Of a stretch of DNA of 64,000 bases, positions 1 through 20,816 are shown piece after piece. The DNA lies in assembly GCF_014805685.1 (NCBI RefSeq), contig NC_060885.1, positions 14,786,632 to 14,850,631 of the forward strand, written 5' to 3'. A model generated the notes under the pieces. It was not told where the DNA came from, searched no databases, and saw nothing but the letters and a program-made list of their open reading frames with translations. The translations under genes and the position numbers were made by a program. Numbering within the stretch: the stretch's first letter is position 1; each line of letters starts with the position of its first letter. Source of the DNA: Silurus meridionalis. Taxonomy: Eukaryota; Chordata; Actinopteri; Siluriformes; Siluridae.

Positions 1-160
1 GTATGACAAAATGTGGCAATGTGAATACTTAATGTACATAAAGGATAATTCCATTCTTAAAATTTCAAAGCCGGCTAATTGCTATAGGTGTCATAATGAA
101 AACTGACCAAATGTGCCATAATCTTAGTGACTACAGTAGGTGTGTTTTGTGGCAACTCAC

Positions 161-301
161 GGTTGTCATAGATGGGATTAGAGATGATAGGTGGCAGCGC
201 AATGCTGAAGCATCCAGTCTCATCTTGCAGAAAGACCTGAAAACATAGACGCACCACGTTCAGGTCGTATTCCTCCGTCTGCAAAAGCTGCTCCCGAGGA
301 A
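161..301 (-). CDS. rel: rel coding exon 5
   Basis: Acceptor TGTGCAG before 301, donor GTGAGTTG from 160. Encodes [20 protein letters not shown] through [10 protein letters not shown], the end of the N-terminal Rel subdomain. Positions 1-160 are the start of intron 5; I see nothing else in them. Confidence 0.95.
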
Positions 302-3300
302 CTGCACATCCAAGCACAAACACAGGCAAACAGATGTTAGTATGCATCATTATTACACTATGTATTATCTCACCACAATAAATGCCAGTGGTGACATAGA
401 GAGCATAAATGCACAACGGCAGATTCTCAGAGCGAGTACAACATTTACCAGCCTCAGTGCAGTCATGCAACAGGCAAAATCTAAACTATCTCAAAGCCTA
501 TTAATCTTGAATATCTCTGAGTGACGCCTCTTTCTACGTCATACTGCTGCAAAAGCTACTTAGTGGTATCCCCGGGTAAGTCACTGACATATGCCCACGC
601 ACACCGTGTAGACACTTACATCCTACACACAATATATACGTATAAAGATGTTTCTCAATGCGTGCACATTGAGCCCACTCATTCTCTCTTTCAGGAGAGT
701 GTTCAGAGTGGACTCTCCCACCCACTGAGTGTGACGTGCGTCTGACAACCGAGGTGAGGTCACCACAAATGGAAATATCACAGAGAACCAAGAATCAAGA
801 GAGCTCTGAGGACAGATGACGACTCTACAGTGAAGAGGCTGCTAACCTGACGTTCGGAGCTCTGCTTCTGCTCAAACCACAAGGCCTCAAAGAGGAAAAA
901 AATTGAGAGGGAGAGGTGGATAGATATAGAAAGAACACACAGAAAGAGAGGCATATAGAAAAACGGCTTTGTAGACACACTGATATATGAGAGAAAGTAG
1001 GAGGGTGAGTGGGCGTAGCGTCAGAGGCAAAGTGTGAAAACGAGGAGGTGATGTGCATGCACAGTTTTTGCATATATGTATGTGTGTAAAGGGTAACACA
1101 TCGATGAATGCACAAGTCTTGTGGGTGTTCACAGACCAAGCGTTTGGGTGAATGTGGGCAGAAGGGAGGCTAAACTAGGAGACCTACATGACATACCTAC
1201 ACATATCTCCAGCCACTGCTGTCTACACTATTTCACATCTCACTGGGCCTTTTTTTTTACCTCCATCTACATACATATTCAAAAATTAAACAGAAATTAG
1301 ACAGAAACTAATTTCAATCCATACGGTCACACAGCATGAGTCAAAAAAGGCCAATAACTAATAACAGCATCATTGCTGTCAGGCTCTCTCTTCTACACAT
1401 GCTCAATCATCCCAACTAATATCAACACTCATTTTACTACAATGACGCAGCCAAGAAATGTGTTTCACGCACAATGTACTTCTATTCTGTTTTTTAACAG
1501 ATAAGATTTTGTTGCTTTTAGGAAGTAAAAGGCTATGACATGTAATCACTTTAGGAAGCACCCTTTTTTCAGCAGAAGTGAGAGTTGTCTTCAAGTCAAA
1601 AGACATGTACAAGAGGAAGTAACGACTGTAGCACTGACCATTCTTTTGATTCTACATTGTCCAAATGAGAGGGTCTGATGCACCTGTCATGTACATAAAG
1701 GATTGTTTAAAAGTCCTGATTGGTGTTATGGGATGCTTTCTGTGTCAAATCCTTGGGCCTCATTGATGTCACGATAAGCCATGCTAGCAAAGCGATCCTA
1801 AAGAAGTCTTTGTGAAAATGTGCAATCTGATACATGAATTAACTCTCTGTAAAACAGGCTTATGGAGTACCCCATGTCCTGCACATCTTTGTATTTTCCT
1901 TGCTCCCAACACACCTGATTCAACTACATTTTTCTATTAAACAGCTCTTCCTAAGGGTGAAGAGGGTGTGATAGAGCAAGGAAAACAGGGGGCACTCCAC
2001 AACCAGACCTGAGAACTTGTGCTCTATAGGGACAAACCCATGAGCATCATAATGATCCTACACATACATTTTTTAAAATTGTTCCATCAACGACATGCTG
2101 ACTGTGGCGATGCCTATGTATTCGTTAGTGTGCTTCTTTCAATTATTTTTACATCTTTTTTCTGTGGATTGATAATACACCGAGTAACATAGCTTTACTT
2201 TTTGTTGATATTTTAGACAGCATTAATACAGTCCTTCATTCCTGTTCTCAACAAATTTCCCCATGTCACATGCCATGTGACACTGCAGCCAATTGTGCAA
2301 TGGCGTTACTGAAACGAGAAGTAGTTACTTGTTCTTTCCTGATACCACTGTTGCTTAAACACAAACAGTATAGCAGTAACTGAAAGGATGTAGTGATTGT
2401 CATATCTACTAACATACATGATCTGATTCCTTCTGATTTCAATGAATAATGTCCTGTTTAATACCAGAATAGAAGATTTCATAAATGCCATGACATCATT
2501 AGAATCTACAAATATCTCACCACTGAAGGGGTTGAGGCCTCTGTTCACTCTTTGCAATATGGCATCCTTGACTTCTCTTCTCCTTACACATTGGATGCCC
2601 AGGTTCTGGAAGCTATGAAATAAAGTCACGGTCAAACCAAGCCAATGAAATAGTCAATGCAGTTTGGTGTGTCATGTAACAGAATAGACATTAAGAGTAG
2701 TGGACAGTCATTACACATTTTGCATACCAGGGGACTCCCCTTTTGCCAATCTTTCTTAGAAACATTTTGATATTTAACAAAAAATGGACAGACCTTCAGG
2801 GGAGAAGTGTTGCTATATGTGTATGGTAAGGTCTGTGACAGTAAGTGGACATAAGCCATTTTTATTTTGAATGTTCATAAAGAAGGGAAGATGTGTTGAT
2901 CCAAAAACAAAAGTATTACATGGAAACGTATATTATAGAAGGTAAGGTAATAAAAGTAATTCAGACTTCAAACTTACGCAATAACTCTGCGTTCAGGTCC
3001 AAATTCAGCTTCGTAATATCCATCCTTGCAGTCCTTTCCCACCAGGTCATGTGGGTGTGGTCTGTATGGCTCATTTTTGGTTACCAATGACACACGTACT
3101 TTTCCTCTTACACAGCTGTTCAGAATCTGATGACAAGGAGAAATCAATTTACAAATGTTGAACGCTGCTAAATAAATATGACCAAAAAATTGAGAATCTA
3201 TACAAGATGAGTTGTATGCTGTATACCTGAATGCTTGGATAAGTTCTATTGTTGTCAGAACTTCTTTCTCCAGGTATACTTCCTGCTGAACGGCCTTCGC

Positions 3301-4618
3301 ACTTATACCTGAAGCGCATGCCCCTTTGTTTGGGTTGTTCAAAGATCTGAACACAGGGCTCTCCCACTAATCGGAAAAAAAAATTATTCAGAACTCAGTG
3401 AATGTGTGACTCCAGTAACCATTCTATATAAGTAACTTTAAAAGACAGATCCCCTTGTAAAGCAAAACAACCAGATCTGAGAGAAACCAGTATGCCACAA
3501 AGCAGGGAACATGATGCATTTAGTAGAATGCATTAGGTAGATTTTTACAGGTACCGAGAAATACTGCAAAAGAGGCACCATCTAAACATCTGTACATCAC
3601 AGTGTTTTTTTCCTCAGAAAAAAAAACCCACAGCTGACACCAAATGATTTCCCCCTCCCTACACCTGTCTGTATACACTGCTCACAAGCCCTTTCTGATG
3701 TGCGAGTGGACCACAGTTTATGATTATGATTATCACAGACTGTATCACACAGATGTTCTGGCACAGCTGTGCATGGCATAAGACCCTTAGTTACTGCCTC
3801 AGTGTTTTCATGTAAATCATCTCTGTCTGTTTTTTTTTTTTCTTTCAGCCAATTGTACAGTCTAGAATATCAACACCACACAGGGTAGCTGATGTCTGAA
3901 TGTTGGATGCATTGCTGTAAAGCTCTCCATCTGGCACATGCAGAAAGTGTTGTAGAGCAGCAAGTACACACAGCTGACCTCAGTCACATTCACCTGCTCT
4001 GCATGCAGGACACAGGGAGAGACCTACCTACCCTACAACCTCAACAAGCCAGCCATAGCTTTTTTTTTTTTTTTTTTTAAAGGAGGGAAGTAATAGGCAA
4101 ACAAGCAGGAGGTTTAAGCAAAGGAGACATTCGACATATCAGGAGCAGTTATTAACTTACTGTTCAGTACAGCGAAATGAGCTGTGCAAGAAAAGACGAG
4201 AGAAAATCAGTACGGGGTAAGACACAAGCGCACAATTTGATCATGACTCTGCTAATGGGAACTTGAAGTCGAAAGCAGTTGACAGATGTTCCTCATTTTG
4301 ATTTCCTTCTGCACATATGTCTGCCATGAATTTTCACTGATTTTTTTTTTATTCTTTACAGATCTTTTTATATGGACCGACGTTACATTTTCAGTATCGT
4401 TTGTGATCTAAAACAATTCGCTTGAATATGATTTTTGTGAAAGCCATTCAGTTGTGAATGAATATTATTATTTCAATTTCAATAGCGACAAATCAGGTCA
4501 ATTAGTTCATTTCAGTATCCATGATATGATGTAAAGCGTAACGGTAATTATACTGATTAATCATTACTAATATAATAGAGATATAAAATCATTAAATAAT
4601 CTCGTACTTACCATCCAT
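161..4618 (-). CDS. rel: c-Rel proto-oncogene, NF-kappaB subunit (5' part, exons 1-5)
   Basis: Transcription factor of the NF-kappaB family; it binds kappaB DNA as homo- or heterodimers after release from IkappaB in the cytoplasm. Five exons join in frame at GT-AG borders: 4612-4618, 3227-3366, 2978-3126, 2521-2612, 161-301 (529 coding nt, about 176 residues). The protein opens [14 protein letters not shown] and carries the Rel-homology DNA-contact loop [17 protein letters not shown] near residues 19-35, then [20 protein letters not shown] and [25 protein letters not shown] and [10 protein letters not shown] favour c-Rel over RelA, and the position next to papolg agrees. Dimerisation domain, nuclear localisation signal and transactivation domain lie beyond position 1, so the gene is cut by the window edge and not visibly broken. 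The start is the ATG of the 7-nt exon 1, as in vertebrate REL genes, whose first coding exon is tiny. Confidence 0.95.
302..2520 (-). other. rel: rel intron 4
   Basis: No coding exon fits between exons 4 and 5. It holds one fold-back repeat (1837-2035) and otherwise unremarkable AT-rich intron sequence. Confidence 0.8.
1837..2035. repeat. Fold-back (MITE-like) interspersed repeat
   Basis: The two halves are roughly inverted: GTACCCCATGTCCTG and TTCCTTGCTC on the left answer GAGCAAGGAAAACAGGGGG and CACTCC on the right. The wording (hydrophilic core ACACACCTGATTCAACT, CAGGGGGCACTCCACAACCA, end near GAACTTGTGCTCTATAG) matches a dispersed fish repeat I recognise. The family name is not certain. 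Confidence 0.6.
2521..2612 (-). CDS. rel: rel coding exon 4
   Basis: Acceptor TTTCATAG before 2612, donor GTGAGAT from 2520. Encodes [20 protein letters not shown] and then [19 protein letters not shown] is a family signature of the N-terminal Rel domain. Confidence 0.95.
2978..3126 (-). CDS. rel: rel coding exon 3
   Basis: Acceptor CATCAG before 3126, donor GC|GTAAGT at 2977. Starts [17 protein letters not shown] and continues [20 protein letters not shown] to PERRVIA. Its phase leaves two bases, completed by exon 4. Confidence 0.95.
3227..3366 (-). CDS. rel: rel coding exon 2 (Rel-homology recognition loop)
   Basis: Acceptor TTAG at 3370-3367, donor GTATAC from 3226. Encodes [20 protein letters not shown] and then [16 protein letters not shown] to TYPSIQ. 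It contains the invariant [13 protein letters not shown]-binding motif. Confidence 0.97.
3367..4611 (-). other. rel: rel intron 1
   Basis: Non-coding, with poly(T) runs at 3828-3841 and 4061-4078. No other splice-compatible coding segment was recognised. First introns of immune genes often carry enhancers, but I cannot point to a specific site. Confidence 0.75.
4612..4618 (-). CDS. rel: rel coding exon 1 (7 nt: M, D and first base of codon 3)
   Basis: ATGGATG is followed by the donor GTAAGTAC at 4611-4604. Splicing to 3366 gives M-D-V-G-E-P with the frame intact. The exon is supported by phase and by the consensus donor, and would be missed by ORF finding. Confidence 0.85.
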
Positions 4619-4714
4619 TTCTGTGGACACCCTGACAGCAGCTTATAGTGCGTGCGTCTCAACTCAAGTGAATGAAGTGACGAATGTATTCAGCAGTGAC
4701 GTTTAAGTATAGAA

Positions 4715-4790
4715 GTGTCGTTCGCGAAAGAGTCGACTCTAGGAACCGACTTCGAAGAGCCGTTCTAAAGAACACGAGTCAATCATGAAA
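4715..4790. repeat. Palindrome cluster, probable transposon terminus
   Basis: Within 37 bp lie three perfect palindromes: TTCGCGAA (4721-4728), AGAGTCGACTCT (4729-4740) and CTTCGAAG (4750-4757). The text AGGAACCGACTTCGAAGAGCCG resembles ends of dispersed fish DNA elements built from AACCGA/GAGTCG words. A related, roughly inverted segment (AGAACCGATTCC on the minus strand) lies at 6267-6327, so 4.72-6.33 kb might be one insertion. This is weakly supported. Confidence 0.35.
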
Positions 4791-6361
4791 TGTTCACTGA
4801 TCATTCATGGCCACTCTGCATTCAAATTATCAGATACTGACATGATATTATACCAGTGGCAGTATATAAGGGCAAGCAAGGCCTTCTCTGCTCAGCCTAA
4901 ACTCTATTGTTCAAATATATTTTTTCCACAAATATTTATTACATCATTCCCAGTGGTCTATTACTTTTATTTCATATCTTTCATTTTGATTACATTACTT
5001 CTGGTAGTGTATGTCTTTATCCAATCATATTTCAGCCATCATGAGTTGTCAAAACCAAAGAAATCTACCTTGAGGCCTTCAGAATCAACAGTGCAAGCAC
5101 CCATAGCTTGCAACACATGACAATGAAACTGTTGTTTTTACCAATCAGATTTTGATTTGGCAACATCAGGGTCATCTAGCAGGCAAACACTAATGTCTGT
5201 ATTTTCATGTCCTTTGATTGGATGGTCAGAGAGCGCAGTAGTCAGCGTTTGCAAACTGCATCTGTAGCAAATTGCACAAGCTCAAATATATTCACGTGGA
5301 TTTAATAGCTGTTTTTTCATTTCACAATGGCTGACAGAGGAGAAAATTTTGATTTGATCGTAGATACACTTACAAGGACATTTAGAAGATGAACTTAAAA
5401 AAAAGCAGGACATTGTGAAGAAAGGTCGGCTTTAACAGCTCAAAACTGTTAAGCTTTTTAAAGAATAGTTTTTTTATGTTTTCTTTCCTGTAGAATTTGC
5501 ACTAACAACCCACAATTTGCCTTCATTTAAATCCTTTAGGAAAATTGTGATTTTATGTTTGTGTTTGAGGAACTGTCATTTCATGAGGTTATTATTGGTG
5601 TTTCTGCTGGCGATGAGGTATGCCGGCTGTGTAGCTGTGGCTGCAGTTAAAATGTATCTATTATGTTTCTTGCTTTAGTAGACATTCATTCTCACTGCAA
5701 GCCATACATGTCTGTAATGCAGCCCACTGTTATACTGGTTTTCTGAATAATATTTATGGTTTCTATAGCCATGGTGTTATAATGATGGTATTAAAATGAT
5801 GGTATTAAGAGGTGGATTGATTCAGGTAGAACACCTCCAAAGGCCTTTGCGTGAAATGCCTGGACCGCCACTGGATTATGTACAACCCAAAGCACCATTC
5901 TTAAAACTAATTTAAAATACAATTAGTTGCTACAGTTTAGAGATGCAAGAGCCAGGCCTTGTACAAAACTAATGTGTAGCTGTGCTCTCTGGGTGGTCAG
6001 TCTGCGCTGCTGCTAGAGTGTAAGTGTGATGTATTGAGGAGGCAAATATCAAACAGATATGAAAGACAAACAGTTGTGAATTTTGTTTCATTTTAGTTTA
6101 GAGCAGACACAATAGCATAACAATACGCCATAGTCCGTCAATAAATCAATGCAAGTATGGAGTACAATATATATATTTTTTTGCATTAAGTAAATTGTTT
6201 TATAAAACACAATAAAATTAAATAAAAAATACATTAGATTACCACAAAGAACAATACATTTACTAGAACTGGAAAGAACCAAAGGAATCGGTTCTTTTTT
6301 TGGGCTGAACCAAGTGCATTGACTCTATTTAAAAAAAAGAACACTGCAATAACGTCGTTTT

Positions 6362-6371
6362 GGGAATTCCC
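6362..6371. promoter_or_regulatory. Candidate kappaB site GGGAATTCCC
   Basis: Perfect palindromic match to GGGRNNYYCC, about 1.74 kb upstream of the rel ATG. Rel/NF-kappaB control of its own gene is established in other vertebrates; use of this site is inference. Confidence 0.45.
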
Positions 6372-6788
6372 CAGCTTAAAGCACCGCCCTTTTATTCAAA
6401 ACCAATCAGAATAAAGTATAGTCCAAAATAACACGCCTACTGATTACACCTCTACTTCACAGACGCTTAAATGTGTTGGATTCCTGAAATGTAAGGAAAA
6501 CATCACTACAAAGGATCATAAGTGGCGAATCAATAACCTGTCCCAAAAGCAAGTGGAAAATAAACTCGGACACAAATCACTTCATTTAAAAAAAAAAAGA
6601 GAAAGAGACTAACAATGATTTGGAAATTTATAATGACAAAATTAATCCAATCTAGTATATTTAATCCTATTAGGTTTATTAGCCATGAGACTCTCTAAAA
6701 TGTATGCACTGAAACGTAAAATGATGTAAACATTATGCAAAATCTAAAAAGGAATGATGTCGTTGGACCGCTTCTTCGTCATCTTGAA

Positions 6789-6798
6789 GGGTATTCCC
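6789..6798. promoter_or_regulatory. kappaB-like site GGGTATTCCC
   Basis: One mismatch from GGGRNNYYCC, 41 bp from the next site. Weak alone; counted because of its neighbours. Confidence 0.3.
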
Positions 6799-6829
6799 CC
6801 TAAAACGTCATTCGCCTACTCGGAGAAAT

Positions 6830-6839
6830 GGGAATCTCC
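6830..6839. promoter_or_regulatory. Candidate kappaB site GGGAATCTCC
   Basis: Full match to GGGRNNYYCC, third of the cluster upstream of rel. Confidence 0.4.
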
Positions 6840-8132
6840 CAGAAAAACGAGAACAAGGAAGTTAATTCAGACAATAGAAAAATAAACAGAAAGGGATTCG
6901 CTGACACATAAAAACTAAATGAACACAGCAATAAACACAGTGTATTACTATATATACATTTTTTTCCGAAGGGAAGTAATTGACCTAAATATGCGTCGTC
7001 TACAATGTCAGACTACAGTATTGATCAGCAAGTCACACTATTGGGCAAGCAGAGGTACGGTTATGAGGCAGGGATATTGGATTCAATTGGTGAATTTATT
7101 ATACAAATCAATTTGATTCATATTTTGCTAAGCCATTTTAAAAATGAAACCTTTGATTCGGGAGTGAACTTCAGCTACGGCAAAAGTATACACATTATAT
7201 CTGATACAAACTCGCCAGTGCATTCGCTACTCAACCTTCTTTTTGACCGAAAAAGAAAAAAAAAATAAAATTCTGGGTAACTTTGAAAGACAAATTGCCA
7301 GAAACAGAGGCATCACACGCCTCCGAAGCTCATCTGAATTAACAACCAGCAGTAAATGGTACAAATCATAAAGAGATACTAATTGAAACTAATCAGACGA
7401 GCCCATTCTAGGCAAAAGTATAATGAGGAAATGGACACATCCAAACAGCAGTCAACAATGTCGTACACAGTTTTTGCTGTTTGTGTAACATACATGGCTT
7501 ACTTCCGAAATGGCCGACAAAAGGGAGCAAGACAGGAGGATTCCAGCAAACTTCCTATGAGGAAATGAATGTGTGTGCAGCACAATGGAAATTACAGAGC
7601 ATATAAACATACATGTGCAGTAAAGACATTAGACGTTATGGGGTTTTGTAACTTTTTTATGGTCTCAGTTTTAATGAGGCATAATACATTATATACAAAA
7701 ATACGTATTGAAATAGAACTTTTGCCCTACCAAAGAAAAAAAAAGGATGTGTGTGTATATATATAGTTTGTATTTTCCACAAAAACAAATTAAACACAAA
7801 ACGTCGAACCTGTTTGTGGAAATAAGGTTTTAAGAAATCTCAATCTGCAATGCCTGCAATATAAAAGTTACTGGTACAAATAAGCAAATAAATAAGGTGA
7901 AGGAAACCCCAAATGAGTAGCAAGCCTCGTTTTTAATACTTTTTTTTTTTTAAACTGTACATCTGTGGGGAGAGCAGAGGTTTGTGGAAAGAAAGAAACA
8001 AAAAAGGAAAAAGAAGAGGGGGGGCATTTGAGAAACACTCTCCATTTGTCTCTTTTTGCTGAAAGTAATATGCTGCTGCCAACGAAACCTCCATGGGAGG
8101 CGCAGGGGTAGAGCCCCAAAGTCAGGAATAAA

Positions 8133-8254
<122 letters not shown>

Positions 8255-9064
8255 TCTTCGCTCATACTGCAATAATATAATTTTTAACAAAACACAAACC
8301 TAACATGGCCTGCTCTGTCCAGCCTGGCCTTACAGACAATATCCAACCTCAGCCTTTACACTGTGTAGCAGGTTGAGTAAATACATAAGTGCTAGGTCAG
8401 TGGATTTATCAGTAAATAGGTCTAATTTTGGATAAAGCAGGCCCACTTAAGTACCACTCAGCCTTAATAAACATCCTAATCTAAACACTTTTCGAATTCA
8501 TGGCAATCATAGCAAAAGACTGGAAACTGGGGCAGTGGTTAAGATAAGGGGAGGAGAGAGAGAGAGGGGAGAAAAAGAAAAGAAAAAGGTGAGAGGGTAA
8601 GGGGGACTCTTACACAAACTTTTTTTTTTGTTTTAACTTTTTTTGTTAGTAAAAACTACAATAGAATGGTATAGAAAGATTAACAATGACTAAAGACATT
8701 ATATACAAACTACATCTACTGTACAATATACATTTCAAAACACGCTCAGTTAGGTGCCCACTTAGCAAGTATTTGACACATTGAGGCAGTATACATATAT
8801 AATATGGAAAAAAAAAAAACAAACAAAAAAAAAACAAACATGGTCTAATACTTTATACTGATAATGTTTTACAATGTCTCAAGGAAGATCAGATGAGCAC
8901 CTGTGGTAGCCTGAAATTAAAAGCATTAATGCTGTCCACAGTTTCTGGCTCTCTCAAGTAGCCTCCAGGTATACAATCTGAATGATGGTAAATTAAGATG
9001 AAAAGGAAAAAAATAAATCCTGGAATGGCTGCCACATTAACCATTACCTACGGAGAGTTCACTG

Positions 9065-17693
<8,629 letters not shown>

Positions 17694-17759
17694 GACCCTT
17701 CGTAGAAAATACAATATATGTATATTTTTAAATCAAACTTGAAGAAACCATAAACTCAG

Positions 17760-17940
17760 CTAACAGCAGCCCCGTCTCTTTTTATAACAATAGTTGGACT
17801 CCAATATGGCGCCCACCGGCCAACGGTATCCCGACAGGCTTTGCGCAAGCACCAAGTCCTCTTTACTCTGCTGCACCGGAAACGCCTTGGAGTCAGACGA
17901 TACCACGGTCACGTGATTGTAGAGAAGGATAAGGGCGAGT
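17760..17940 (-). promoter_or_regulatory. papolg promoter region
   Basis: Immediately upstream of the start codon. It carries a YY1-type AATATGGCGCC (17803-17813), an ETS-type ACCGGAAAC (17875-17883) and a palindromic E-box TCACGTGA (17909-17916), with locally raised GC. These are typical of TATA-less housekeeping promoters. The transcription start was not determined. Confidence 0.55.
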
Positions 17941-18850
17941 TGGACAGATGTGCTTGATTTGTGTACATATAGGAACCTCATGCTTCATACCACATGTCTT
18001 ACTTGGACACACCTAAATCTAAAAAGGGCAAAAACTATTGGCTAGATAGTATAATATTTTTTTTTTAAATTTTGTAGTTACTTAAGAACAATTGCTTACA
18101 GTGCCTACTCTTTCGCTGCATTGCGCTATTTAACTTTAGAAAAATAATATTATTCCGACAATTCCATCAACCCGCAATATTAGTATTAACAGGAACAGAG
18201 AAAAACAATCAAACAAACAAGGTGAAAGACCATGAAACATATTCTAAAGGCAATGATTTCACTACTATATTTCTCTTCTGTCATCTACGCATGTCTACTG
18301 TTTATTCAAGTTGCAATGTTCCTGTCCCTCCTGCTGTGTTGTTGTTTTTTTGGTCTAATTTTCAAATGGCAAAAAAAATTAAATGCTGTACCAGGTTTAG
18401 TGTGAAATAGAAAATGTGATACTTCAAAATTGTGCCAAAATTTCAAAGAACCTTTATGTCCGAAATGGAATCTTTTTAAAAAACAAACAAAGAAAACGTG
18501 CCATTCATTCATCTTAGAAACACTGAATGTGACCCTTAGATTAGACATGGTCTGTTGCAGTCACATGTTCACCCACTCACACCTAAGGTAAATATTATAC
18601 TTTCCTGTTGCTTTGCAACCATGTCCCATTTAGAAATGACTGAGTGAAAACTTTGAATTTGTAAAATTAATCTTAATGACATCTTGACACTAATTCAGTT
18701 TTCTTCCTTCCATCCTTTCCTATAAGAAAGCGATAACATTTTTCTGATTTTCTAGAATACGGTGGACAATACATTTTGCAGAGCTGCAACAGAAAGATCA
18801 CAAGATCGTCATGGCCTTTTAAATGTGTAAGGAATCAAGTTATCTGGAAC

Positions 18851-19032
18851 AGGGGAAGGGGAGCTCAGTAGTTAATATGTTGGATTTCTGATCAGAGAGT
18901 TGTGAGTTCAGATCCCACCACCACTAAGCTGTCACTGCTGGGCCTCTTGAGCCTTTAGCCCTGATGAATGTGAATCAGATAGTTGTAAGTCTCTTTAGAA
19001 AAGGGTGTCTGCCAAATGTCATAAATGTATGG
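18851..19032 (+). mobile_element. tRNA-derived SINE (V-SINE-type tail)
   Basis: Pol III A-box-like GAGCTCAGTAGTTAATATG and B-box-like GAGTTCAGATCCCA (18906-18919) are followed by CTGCTGGGCCTCTTGAGC and the tail AAGGGTGTCTGCCAAATG. The order and wording match abundant SINEs of catfishes and other ostariophysans. The copy has diverged. Confidence 0.8.
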
Positions 19033-19424
19033 AAAAATGCCTCTATGAAGTCATTTAGCTACAAAACTGACAATAAAACTTGATAAAAATAAATATATTT
19101 TGCTTACAAATGTGGTCTACAAAATAAAACACAACACCATTGTTTTATGTGAAGAGATTTTTAATGGAAGAGTAAATCACTCACTTACTGTATGAAAATA
19201 GTTAAGGTGGAGTTAGGAGTTTATTAGGAGCAAATTCATGTTGTACTATAGATGCTTTCAGCATTCAAAAGGAGCAGATTTATTGTGTTTGATATGATCA
19301 GTAAGATCTGACTCAGACATGCATATAACCATCATGTACTTTATTGTATCTAGTATTTAATTTAAGACAGTTCAAGATCACCTCCCATTAATTGTGGACA
19401 GCAATGAAGTAAATGTAATTCGTT

Positions 19425-20100
19425 TCTGCACTTAAGTAGCTTTTTCATGTATCTTTACTGAAGTATTTTGGGGAGACTTTTACTTTAACTTTACTTCATT
19501 TTAAAGTCAAATATCTTACTTTTTACTCAAGGACATTGTATAAAATTCCTTTTTTTATTTATGAGTGGATAAAAACTTAGGTGAGCTTAAGCACGCCACC
19601 AATCAGCATAGAGCTTACACTCTGTTTTGATTGCCACTTAGTGGTTTCTACTTCACATCAACATCATCAGCATCAACAGTTCTGCATCAGTTCAACAGCA
19701 AGCAAAACATTTTGAGAGTAATAAATGATGGAAGAAACTCCTGACTCTAACTTGCCACAACACCATTTTTTTAAGTAGTTGAAAAGAAGGTTATAGGCTG
19801 TTGATAATTTGAATCGATATAAGTCAGTGTTTGTCTGATTGATATCATTGTATTAATAGATTGGTGTGCCAAGAGTAACAAAGTCTTTTCATATAAACTG
19901 ATTTGATTAAACAAGAGTCTTGCGAGAAAAATGATAATAGGAACATTATAGAAAAAATAAATCATAGTATTTTGGATACTTTGAAGGTAAATACTTTTAC
20001 ACTTTTAATCATGTGAAAGTTTAAAGACACTTTCATACTTTTACTCAAGTTAAAGTATAAAGGGAGCACTTTTACTGGGGTAACATTTTACAATATTTTA
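19425..20100. mobile_element. Candidate DNA element with inverted ACTTTTACTT-type ends
   Basis: The left end (about 19460-19530) reads ACTTTTACTTTAACTTTAC. The reverse of the right end (about 20040-20090) reads CTTTATACTTTAACTTGAGT and AAAAGTA. This inverted pair resembles a widespread fish repeat. Boundaries and any target duplication are unresolved. Confidence 0.45.
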
Positions 20101-20786
20101 AAATATTTTTTAAAAGAGTATATCTCTATTTTAATTAATGTACATGGTTTGTGTACTTCATCCTCCACCGTCAAAATGTGATTAAATTGTTAGTTTTATG
20201 TTTGTTTTATGTATTTACATTGCTTATTGTGAACTTTTTAAATCACTAAAGTATATGTCCAGAAGGACATAGTGTCTGTATTTAATTAGTTCCGCCCCCC
20301 CAGAAAAAACCCACAATTATTTGTATGTAGTAAGACACTTAAAGCAGAAAACATGTCCTTTCACATAATGTTCTCCTTAATGTTAGTCCTTGAGCATTCA
20401 ATAGAACAAAACATGAGATTGAGATTTTTTAAAAGGCTGAATCATTGACATGGGGAAGTGGCATGTAAGCTAAACCAGAACAGATTGAGTAAACAGAAAG
20501 TCATCTTTTTTCGTTAGCACAGAACAGTAAATGTGAATTGATCAATGGCAAATTCCTTATCTTTAAAGTTAACTGTAAAAGTCTTTATGCTTCCATGTTC
20601 TGTTACAGCAAAACAGATAGAATTTATTTTTTCACATTGCTATTTCTTGTGCACTTGGATCTCAGAATACTGTATTTTTGCAAAAACAAGGAAACTGACT
20701 CGGTTATCGCACACACTGTGCATGTACAAACAGTAGAAGATAATAAGAACATAGACAAAATAAAAAAACAACAACTTTCCCCAACC

Positions 20787-20816
20787 TTCACACACACACA
20801 CACACACACACACACT
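20787..20816. repeat. (CA)n microsatellite
   Basis: About 14 CA units. Confidence 0.95.

Noticed and set aside
3149..3367. MGEPC as the rel start codon
   Set aside because: That in-frame ATG uses intronic bases; splicing from the 7-nt exon at 4612-4618 gives MDVGEP with consensus sites.
7095..7100. Reverse-strand AATAAA as the papolg polyadenylation signal
   Set aside because: Nearly 2 kb past the stop codon with no supporting downstream GT-rich element that I could recognise; left undetermined.
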